From NCBI GenBank assembly GCA_900470445.1, contig UCAU01000011.1, positions 41,650-105,649 of the forward strand: 64,000 nt of DNA, in the 5' to 3' direction. Both the position numbers and the translations under genes were made by a program. Shown here one piece after another: positions 50,871-57,763 of this stretch. This DNA is from Hyphomicrobiales bacterium. GTDB taxonomy: Bacteria > Pseudomonadota > Alphaproteobacteria > Rhizobiales > Devosiaceae. A model generated the notes under the pieces. The model was not told the DNA's origin. It saw only the letters and a list, made by a program, of their open reading frames with translations, and did not search any database. The number at the start of each line of letters is the position of its first letter. Position 1 is the stretch's first letter.

Positions 50871-52379
50871 TCAGGAATTCTCGACGAAGACTTCGTCGCG
50901 CGAGCGTCGAATGGATGGCAGCACGGCCATGACTAGCGCGATAACACCCACCAGGAGCAAGCCGGCCGAGAGCGGGGAGCTAATGAAGGTGGAAGGATTG
51001 CCATTCGATATGATCAGCGCCTGACGCAGCTTTTGCTCGAGCAGATCGCCCAGCACGAAGCCCAGTGCCAAGGGCGCCGCTTCAAAACCCAGCTTGAACA
51101 AGCCATATCCGACTAGCCCGAAAATGGCCGCCATGATCACCTGTGCCGGATCGTTCGAGATGGAGAACAGGCCGATACAGCAGAACACGACGATGCCGGG
51201 AAACAGCAGCCGATAGGGGATTTGCAGCAGTTTCACCCACAGGCCAATGAGTGGCAGGTTGATGATGACCAGCATCAGATTGCCGATCCACATCGAGGCG
51301 ATCAGGCCCCAAAACAGATCCGGATTGCGCTCGATCACCTGCGGTCCGGGCACGATGCCTTGGATCATCATTGCCCCCACCATCAGGGCCATGACCGCAT
51401 TGGGCGGCAGGCCAAGGGTAAGCAGCGGGATGAAAGAGGTCTGGGCGCCGGCATTATTGGCCGATTCCGGCCCCGCCACGGCCGCCGGCATGCCCTTGCC
51501 GAACAGTTCGGGCGTTTTGGACAGGCGTTTTTCGACCGCATAGCTGGCAAACGGCCCCAGAATGGCGCCATTGCCCGGCAGAACGCCCAGGATCGAGCCA
51601 AGCGCGGTGCCGCGCAACATGGGCGCGAGGTTCTGCTTGAGTTCAGTCCAGGTCGGCCAGAGACGACCGATCGAACCTCGCACTACATCACGTTTTTCCG
51701 GGTCGGCCAGATTTTTGAAAATCTCGGAAAAGCCGAAAATGCCCATGGCGATGACGACGAATTCGATGCCGTCATGCAGCATGGGCAGGCCGAACGTCAT
51801 GCGTTCGCGGCCCGTCTCCATATCGGCGCCGATGCATGATAGCAGCACGCCCACCGCAATCATCGAGACGGCCTTGAGGATGGAGCCATGCGCCAGCACG
51901 ACCGCCAGCACCAGCCCCATGATCATCAAGGAGAAATATTCCGCCGGTCCGAACAGCAGTCCGAAACGGGTCATCGGCACGCCGACCGCGGCAATGACGA
52001 TGGTCGCCACGGTGCCGGCGATGAATGAGCCGATGGCCGCCAGGCCCAGCGCCAGACCACCCTGCCCGTTGCGGGCCATCTGGTGGCCGTCAAGGGCGGT
52101 GACCACTGCTGTGGCCTCGCCGGGGATATTGACCAGAATTGCCGTGGTCGAGCCGCCATACTGGGCGCCATAATAGATGCCGGCTAGCATGATGAGCGCG
52201 CCGGTCGGATCAAGCGAGAGGGTCACCGGCAGCAGGATTGCGATGGTGGCGACCGGGCCGACGCCGGGCAAAACGCCGACCAGCGTGCCGATCAGGCAGC
52301 CGAGGAAGCACAGGCCGATATTCTGGAGCGTAAGGGCAACGGTGAAGCCGAGGCCCAGATTGGCAAAGACGTCAAACAT
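50871..52379 (-). CDS. tctA: Tripartite tricarboxylate transporter large membrane protein TctA
   Basis: Large membrane subunit of 502 residues with about twelve helices. Family motifs are GCLIGTLVGVLPGVGPVATI, GIYYGAQYGGSTTAILVNIP near residue 70, and PGNGAILGPFASYAVEKRLS near 270. TTT systems use the membrane potential to import carboxylates caught by a TctC-type binding protein. It follows tctB with a one-base gap. The carboxylate is probably aromatic-pathway related given the PrpF-family gene in the same operon. Confidence 0.9.
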   Translation of the reverse strand: MFDVFANLGLGFTVALTLQNIGLCFLGCLIGTLVGVLPGVGPVATIAILLPVTLSLDPTGALIMLAGIYYGAQYGGSTTAILVNIPGEATAVVTALDGHQMARNGQGGLALGLAAIGSFIAGTVATIVIAAVGVPMTRFGLLFGPAEYFSLMIMGLVLAVVLAHGSILKAVSMIAVGVLLSCIGADMETGRERMTFGLPMLHDGIEFVVIAMGIFGFSEIFKNLADPEKRDVVRGSIGRLWPTWTELKQNLAPMLRGTALGSILGVLPGNGAILGPFASYAVEKRLSKTPELFGKGMPAAVAGPESANNAGAQTSFIPLLTLGLPPNAVMALMVGAMMIQGIVPGPQVIERNPDLFWGLIASMWIGNLMLVIINLPLIGLWVKLLQIPYRLLFPGIVVFCCIGLFSISNDPAQVIMAAIFGLVGYGLFKLGFEAAPLALGFVLGDLLEQKLRQALIISNGNPSTFISSPLSAGLLLVGVIALVMAVLPSIRRSRDEVFVENS

Positions 52380-52380
52380 C

Positions 52381-52902
52381 TCAGAATCCGATCAACCATG
52401 GGGCCACGGGAATGGAAAGCCCCAGGCCATAGCGGAAAACGCCGACGCAGAAGGCTGTCAGCAGGACGGCAAAGATCAGCAATTCGCCGATGCGGGCTTC
52501 CTTGGCGGCCAGGCCCGAACCGATAATGGCGAGCGGAGCCGCGACGGCCATGCCCAATTGGGGGATCGCCAGTGGCCCGAACGAGGAACCACGAATGGTC
52601 AGCGCGAAGGCCACCACGCCGACAAATACCGGCAGGAAGCGGGCCAGCGGCCAAGTTCCCGTGCCCGGGCCGGGCCTGCGATAGGCAAGCACGAGCTGGC
52701 CGATGCCGAGCGCGATGATGATCCCCGCCAGCAGCCGGGGCAACAGGCCGGAACCGACGCTGCCACTCCTGGTTACGAAAGGCAGTTCCAGGCCGGCCCA
52801 GAACATGACGACGCCAAAGACCACCAGAGCCAGGCCGGCAATGCCGTCCTGGCTCCAGGGGAAGCGTGCGCTCGGCGAGCTAGCTTCGTCCGACATGGTC
52901 AT
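52381..52902 (-). CDS. tctB: Tripartite tricarboxylate transporter small membrane protein TctB
   Basis: Small, poorly conserved membrane subunit of 173 residues with four helices (GLALVVFGVVMFWAGLELPF; LLPRLLAGIIIALGIGQLVL; later LLIFAVLLTAFCVGVFRYGL). Placement between tctC and tctA, with an ATGA-type overlap with tctC, makes the call secure. A second ATG two codons in (52896) is an alternative start. Confidence 0.87.
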   Translation of the reverse strand: MTMSDEASSPSARFPWSQDGIAGLALVVFGVVMFWAGLELPFVTRSGSVGSGLLPRLLAGIIIALGIGQLVLAYRRPGPGTGTWPLARFLPVFVGVVAFALTIRGSSFGPLAIPQLGMAVAAPLAIIGSGLAAKEARIGELLIFAVLLTAFCVGVFRYGLGLSIPVAPWLIGF

Positions 52903-53873
52903 TCCACCGAGATTTCGGCTGCGGTAACGACATCGCCCCAGCGCGCGCGTTCCTGAGCCATGTAGGCGGCAAAATCCGCACCAACCAAAGTTGACGGCAC
53001 ACCGCCGTCATTGGCGAGCTTTTCGAGGAATGCAGGATCGGCGAGCACTTCGGCCGTAGCATCGGCCAGGCGCTGGCGGATGTCCTCGGGCAGGCCCTTG
53101 GGGCCGAGCAGGCCATACCAAGCCGAAGCTGTGTAGCCTGCGACCCCGGCCTCTTCGGCGGTGGGCACGTCGGGCAGCTGCGCGAAGCGCTGGGAGCCGG
53201 TGACGGCCAGGGCCTTGAGCGTGCCGTCCTGCGCCAAGCCGATGACGGATGGAATCGTGGTGACCATGAAATCGATGTGGCCGCCCACCAGATCGTTCAC
53301 TGCGGGCCCGGCGCCCTGATAGGGAACGTGGCGGATGTCGATGCCGGCGGTCTGGCCGAACAGCACGGATGCCAGATGGCTGGCCGAGGCATTGCCGGCC
53401 GAACCATAGACCAATTGCTGGGTCTTGGCGGCTTCCACCAGTTCGCCCAAGGTCGCGACTGGCTGCTTGGGGCCGACCACGATGACGAGGGACGCATCGG
53501 CGATCATGGCGATGGGATCGAGGGCTTCGGTCGGATCTGCAGGCAGATGGAACAGGTGCGGATTGACCACCATTGGGCCCTGGTTACCGATCAGCAGCGT
53601 ATAGCCGTCGGGGTCGGCCTTGGCGACCACTTCGGTGCCGATATTGGCCGCGGCGCCGGGACGATTCTCGACGATGACGCGACCATCAAGCGCCTTTTCG
53701 AAACGGGCGGCGAACAGGCGGGCAATGGCATCGGTGCCGCCACCGGCCGCATAGGAAACGATCAGCGTGATCGGCTTATTCGGGTAATCCGACTGGGCCA
53801 TTGCGGGCGCAGCCGAGCCGAGCGTAGCGGCCAGGCCCAGCGCCAAAGCGGCGCGGCGAGAAAATTGCAGCAT
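52899..53873 (-). CDS. tctC: Tripartite tricarboxylate transporter binding protein TctC
   Basis: Periplasmic binding protein of 324 residues (Bug family). The signal peptide FSRRAALALGLAATLGSAAP then AMAQ contains an RR pair that might direct Tat export. Typical segments are YPNKPITLIVSYAAGGGTDA, VIVENRPGAAANIGTEVVAK and DGYTLLIGNQGP. ATG at 53873 with GGGAGGA in front is chosen; the longer frame to 53924 has no signal-peptide logic. It is 53 bases downstream of the prpF-like gene. Confidence 0.9.
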   Translation of the reverse strand: MLQFSRRAALALGLAATLGSAAPAMAQSDYPNKPITLIVSYAAGGGTDAIARLFAARFEKALDGRVIVENRPGAAANIGTEVVAKADPDGYTLLIGNQGPMVVNPHLFHLPADPTEALDPIAMIADASLVIVVGPKQPVATLGELVEAAKTQQLVYGSAGNASASHLASVLFGQTAGIDIRHVPYQGAGPAVNDLVGGHIDFMVTTIPSVIGLAQDGTLKALAVTGSQRFAQLPDVPTAEEAGVAGYTASAWYGLLGPKGLPEDIRQRLADATAEVLADPAFLEKLANDGGVPSTLVGADFAAYMAQERARWGDVVTAAEISVE

Positions 53874-53926
53874 AGTGTCCTCCCTTGGGATCGTTGATTG
53901 ATCCGGCCCTCCTTGGCCGGACATTT

Positions 53927-55000
53927 TCAGACTCTTCTTCGTACCAGCGCCGATCCTTCAAACAGCCGGCGGCATGTTCGCATGACATAGACGACGGGGA
54001 CGTTTCCCGATGCCTGATTTTCAACCCGCACCGTCATACGGCCGGTGGGGTGTTCGAGGGTCAGCTCTGCCGGAGCGGACCAATTGTGCAAAGCCCTGTT
54101 CACCACCGTTCCGGCAACAGTAGCCGCCATGGCGACAGTCACCGCGCCGGTGGTCGCCAGGGCGCTATGGCAGGTGAGGGGTGTGAAATAGCGCACGGCC
54201 AGATCGCCACCCTTGGTCGGTGTGCCGATCAGGATGGGTTTGGGCAGGACCGAATTGGCAACATCGCCAAAACCCATGCGCTCGCCCGCTTTCCGCCGGA
54301 TCGCTTCCAGCTGGCGCATGAAGGTGTCATTCGCCTCGATCTCGCGGGTGGTTTCCGAGCCGGTCAGCCCAAACTCCTCGGCCAGCAGGATGACAGCGGA
54401 GGTGGCGCCGTCGATCAGTGTGGCGCTATGGCCCTGGATGGTTTCCAGTACCGCATCGCTGGGCAGCAGGCGGCCCGTCTTGGCGCCGACCGCGTCATGA
54501 AATGCCAGAAATACCGGCGCGGCGTCGCCGGGCACGCCGTCTATGCTGGCATCGCCCTGATAGCGCACTTCGCCGTGTGGCGTCTGGATGCGGGCCTCGA
54601 TGATCTTGCCGGTATTAACGTTGTGAACCTTGACCCGGGTTTCCCCGTCGCATGCCATCACCAGGCCCGCCGTGATCGCAAAGGGCGCCACCGCGGAGAG
54701 CATATTGCCGCAATTGGGAGCGGTATCGACCTGGGCGGCATCGACCTTCACCTGGGCGAACAGATAGTCCACATCCGCATCGGCGCGGCTTGCGGGGCCA
54801 ACGATCGCCACTTTGGAGGACAGGGTATTGCCCCCGCCAATGCCGTCGATCTGGAGCGGATGGCCCGACCCCATGATCTCGATGAGCAGCGCGTCCCGCG
54901 CGGCCGGATCAGCCGGCAGGTCGCGGGCGAGAAAGAATGGTCCCTTGGACGTTCCGCCCCGCATCATCACGCATGGAATTCGCACTAAATCGTCCTGCAT
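53927..55000 (-). CDS. PrpF-family isomerase, probable 4-oxalomesaconate tautomerase
   Basis: Protein of 357 residues with the diaminopimelate-epimerase-like PrpF fold. The N-terminal IPCVMMRGGTSKGPFFLARD and the ligand loops GIGGGNTLSSKVAIV and DTAPNCGNMLSAVAPFAI are typical. Family members tautomerise 4-oxalomesaconate (GalD, gallate and protocatechuate 4,5-cleavage) or isomerise 2-methylaconitate (PrpF). Sharing an operon with a tricarboxylate transporter suggests import followed by isomerisation of a tricarboxylate-like compound. The exact substrate is not decided. Confidence 0.82.
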   Translation of the reverse strand: MQDDLVRIPCVMMRGGTSKGPFFLARDLPADPAARDALLIEIMGSGHPLQIDGIGGGNTLSSKVAIVGPASRADADVDYLFAQVKVDAAQVDTAPNCGNMLSAVAPFAITAGLVMACDGETRVKVHNVNTGKIIEARIQTPHGEVRYQGDASIDGVPGDAAPVFLAFHDAVGAKTGRLLPSDAVLETIQGHSATLIDGATSAVILLAEEFGLTGSETTREIEANDTFMRQLEAIRRKAGERMGFGDVANSVLPKPILIGTPTKGGDLAVRYFTPLTCHSALATTGAVTVAMAATVAGTVVNRALHNWSAPAELTLEHPTGRMTVRVENQASGNVPVVYVMRTCRRLFEGSALVRRRV

Positions 55001-55343
55001 GGACGGCCACTCCCTGTTCGCCCAAGCAAATGCCCGAGACGATCGGGGATGTGAATTGCGTTGTTTTGGCCAATTGATGCAGAAAACGCATCAATGGGAG
55101 GCTGCCCATTGCCGTGATCCGCATAGGCGTCTCGTAGGCCAAAGCGCCCCGAAAAATACCGGCTTTCGAGGCACCGGCCGATTGGCCGCGGAAGGTGTTA
55201 CATTGACCCTTGGCGCTAACTGGCGGTGGTCCAGAAGCCGTCGATTTTGACTACAACCCGGTGCCGTCTGCGTGCAAGCTCCACAGCCTGCCGTTGCTAA
55301 AGTGTATTCTCTTCGGGCGTGTCTTCTCAGGGAGGCGCGGGCC
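55001..55343. other. Intergenic region between prpF-like and P-loop genes
   Basis: About 340 bases between divergent genes. Apart from the inverted repeat at 55073-55095, nothing gene-like is seen. Promoters for both neighbours should lie here. Confidence 0.5.
55073..55095. promoter_or_regulatory. Candidate operator upstream of the prpF-tct operon
   Basis: ATTGATGC (55073-55080) and GCATCAAT (55088-55095) are perfect 8-bp inverted arms around a 7-base AT-rich centre. They lie about 75 bases before the prpF-like start. The size fits a LysR- or GntR-type site; the LysR regulator at 49933 is the nearest candidate. Confidence 0.5.
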
Positions 55344-55868
55344 GTGGTAAGTGGCGTTATGGGCGCCAAGAACTACTTGATCGAAGGCAGCTCCGGCACT
55401 GGAAAGACGTCGGTCGCCACCGAACTGGAGCGACGTGGTTTTCATGTCGTCCATGGTGATCGGGCCTTGGCCTATGTCGGGGACACCGACATAGGCGAGG
55501 CACTTGAAGGACCCCCGGATGCCGTGGATCGAGTTGTTTGGGGGCACGCGCACTGGATCTGGCCCGTTGAAAACGTTCGGTCCATTGCCGCGGACACCAC
55601 CCATTCCATTACCTTCTTTTGTGGTGGCTCCCGTAATTTCCATAAGTTCCTGGACGTGTTCGACAAGGTTTTTGTGCTCGACATAGATGTCGAGACGTTG
55701 AACAGACGACTGGACGGGCGGCCGAATGAGCCGGGCTTCGCGCCGCAGGAGCGCGCGGTGGTTGTGCGCTACCATAGGAGCGGTGAACACCTTCCCGCCG
55801 GTACTAAAATCGACGCAACCGGAACAATCCCAAGTATTGTCGACCACATCCTTCTCCAATTGAGCTGA
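55344..55868 (+). CDS. P-loop nucleotide kinase-like protein
   Basis: Small protein of 174 residues with a Walker A loop EGSSGTGKTSVATELERRG near residue 15, a VVHGDRALAYVGDTD segment, and VFVLDIDVETLNRRLDGRPN near 120, resembling adenylate- or shikimate-kinase-like enzymes. GTG at 55344 has GGGAGG eight bases upstream; ATG at 55359 is an alternative. It stands alone between divergent and convergent neighbours. The substrate is unknown. Confidence 0.7.
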   Translation: MVSGVMGAKNYLIEGSSGTGKTSVATELERRGFHVVHGDRALAYVGDTDIGEALEGPPDAVDRVVWGHAHWIWPVENVRSIAADTTHSITFFCGGSRNFHKFLDVFDKVFVLDIDVETLNRRLDGRPNEPGFAPQERAVVVRYHRSGEHLPAGTKIDATGTIPSIVDHILLQLS

Positions 55869-55931
55869 CGGCTGCTGTAACAGGTTCCGGCCCAAGGATC
55901 GCAGTCTCAAAAGCTGCCCCCGTCCATTGTG

Positions 55932-55958
55932 ACTTCCGGCCTGATTAAGGCCGGAAGT
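55932..55958. terminator. Terminator-like hairpin
   Basis: Perfect 11-bp stem ACTTCCGGCCT / AGGCCGGAAGT with a 5-base loop between the convergent P-loop gene and SDR gene. A bidirectional terminator is likely. Confidence 0.7.
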
Positions 55959-55994
55959 GGCTCTATTTCCGCCTTCAGCCGGACCGTACGACGG

Positions 55995-56720
55995 TCAGGG
56001 CTTGAACGAGGCCAGTTGGTCGTGCAGCATGGGATAAAGTTCTTCGCCTTTCATGCTCAGCATAGACTTGAGGCTCCGCGTCGGCTCATCTGCCAGGATT
56101 TCCATCGCGCCGTTGGAAACGCCGTCATAGGCCTGTGCGACAACGCTGGCGGCACTCACCTTTGGAACATCCCATCGGGTTGACATCGGTGTGTCGATCA
56201 TGCCGACCAACAGCCCAATGACCTGCGTCTTCTGGGCCTGCAACTGGAACCGCAAGCCATTGGTCGCCGACCACATCGCGGCCTTGGAAACCGAGTATCC
56301 GGTCGACAGGCCAATCCAGGCCGCCGCCGAAAGGACATTGAGAATCGTGCCGCCGCCATGTGTTGCCAGCACCGGGGCAAAGGCGTTGGCAACGCGCAGC
56401 GTGCCAAAGAAATTGGTCTCGAAAATCCGACGCAGCTCTTCCTCGGGGCCGGACATGGAGTCACCGGCGGGGGCGATGGCCGCGTTGTTGATCAGCAGGT
56501 CGACATCGGATGCTAGTGTCGCAGCATCTGCAACAGCCTGGGGATCGGTGATGTCGAGCGTGAGCGCCTGAATCCGTGTGTCGTTCCATTGGCGAGGTGT
56601 ACGCGCCGCCGCATAGACCCTGCGCGCACCGCGCTCCAGCGCCTGGTTCACAAACTGCTCTCCGAGGCCGCCGTTGGAGCCGGTGATTAGTACCGTCCGG
56701 CCTTCGAGTGACTTTTCCAT
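55995..56720 (-). CDS. SDR-family oxidoreductase
   Basis: Short-chain dehydrogenase of 241 residues: VLITGSNGGLGEQFVNQALE at the N-terminus, DLLINNAAIAPAGDS near residue 75, ILNVLSAAAWIG and the catalytic YSVSKAAMWSATNG near 143. It has no VDGG end. It is divergent from the TetR regulator at 56800, with twin palindromic operators between, so it is probably the gene that regulator represses. Confidence 0.83.
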   Translation of the reverse strand: MEKSLEGRTVLITGSNGGLGEQFVNQALERGARRVYAAARTPRQWNDTRIQALTLDITDPQAVADAATLASDVDLLINNAAIAPAGDSMSGPEEELRRIFETNFFGTLRVANAFAPVLATHGGGTILNVLSAAAWIGLSTGYSVSKAAMWSATNGLRFQLQAQKTQVIGLLVGMIDTPMSTRWDVPKVSAASVVAQAYDGVSNGAMEILADEPTRSLKSMLSMKGEELYPMLHDQLASFKP

Positions 56721-56738
56721 TTGAACTCTCTATGTAAG

Positions 56739-56779
56739 TGGGGATTGCCCCCGTAATGCCAAATATGGGGAGTGCCCCC
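56739..56779. promoter_or_regulatory. Twin operators between SDR and TetR genes
   Basis: TGGGGATTGCCCCC (56739-56752) and TGGGGAGTGCCCCC (56766-56779) are nearly identical copies 27 bases apart, each palindromic in its GGGG/CCCC arms. They fill the 79-bp divergent promoter region, as expected for TetR autoregulation plus control of the SDR. Confidence 0.72.
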
Positions 56780-56799
56780 ATTTACGCAAGAAGAATGCC

Positions 56800-57444
56800 A
56801 TGGCGCATTTGCTGTCCAAGCTGGAATCTGCTGACACCACATCCAAGGTCCGCCGGGTGCGGAGCGATGCTTTGCGAAATCGTGAGGCAATTCTGGATGC
56901 GGCGCGCCGAACTTTTGAGGTCGAAGGGGTAATGGCGTCTTTGGACGGCATTGCCGTGCTCGCCGGGGTTGGCAACGCGACGCTCTATCGCAACTTTCCG
57001 ACCCGGGAAGACCTGCTCGCCGCGGTTATTCGGTCGAGCTTCGAAGATGCGCTCGCCTATGGACAAGGGCTCTCAGTTGCGCTCGATCCCGGGCCTGCAC
57101 TGGCAGAATGGCTGGTTGGGTTAGCGTGGCGGCTGCATATTTGGCATGACCTGCCTTATTGCCTGGCCTCTGCCCATGCCGATGCTTCGGCGTCGTTGAA
57201 CGAGGCAAACCGGCCAATGATCAAGGAGACAGAGCGCCTGTTGCAGGCTGCTCAGGCCTGTGGCCAGGCAGTCGTCGCTATTACGGCCGAAGAAGTCTTC
57301 GAACTTGTGCTCGCTTTGTCATGGGCCATCGATCGCTACAATGACACCGAGGCCGTGGCGCGTCGCCGCGTGATGATGGGGATAGTCGGCGTGTTTATGC
57401 CCTTGGACCGGTCCGGCAATCGTGCCGGACCTCACGGTGCCTGA
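56800..57444 (+). CDS. TetR-family transcriptional regulator
   Basis: Regulator of 214 residues. The N-terminal helix-turn-helix domain reads AILDAARRTFEVEGVMASLD then GIAVLAGVGNATLYRNFPTR, followed by an all-helical ligand domain. It is divergent from the SDR gene, with two operator copies between them. The ligand is unknown; many such SDR/TetR pairs respond to small electrophiles or solvents. Confidence 0.87.
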   Translation: MAHLLSKLESADTTSKVRRVRSDALRNREAILDAARRTFEVEGVMASLDGIAVLAGVGNATLYRNFPTREDLLAAVIRSSFEDALAYGQGLSVALDPGPALAEWLVGLAWRLHIWHDLPYCLASAHADASASLNEANRPMIKETERLLQAAQACGQAVVAITAEEVFELVLALSWAIDRYNDTEAVARRRVMMGIVGVFMPLDRSGNRAGPHGA

Positions 57445-57763
57445 GCCGAGGCCCGAGGCGGGAATGGCCTCGATCACGCACCTTCGGCCCTTTGCGCGTT
57501 TTAAGGCTGACGGGCTCTCGTGGCAGTCGCCTTCTCACTCCCATTGGGGTCATTGCGACCCACATATCTGGAAGTTTTGGCAACTATGAATTGCACGTCA
57601 GATACGATCCCATTTTGATCGCCGTCATTGCAGCCAGGACGATATCAAGCTGAACTAACAGCATTTACGTCGGATTGCTCGGCAGCGGCCGTCAAAAGCC
57701 GCCCGCTGCGCCACCGGGGTATTGTCGCGGCCTGACAACTGACCAGCCGGGGCCAGAAACACC
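57445..57763. other. Intergenic region without identified features
   Basis: About 320 bases between the TetR gene and the end of the autotransporter gene (convergent). I see no gene, tRNA or convincing terminator; only weak GC-rich inverted repeats near 57,680-57,710. Confidence 0.5.
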
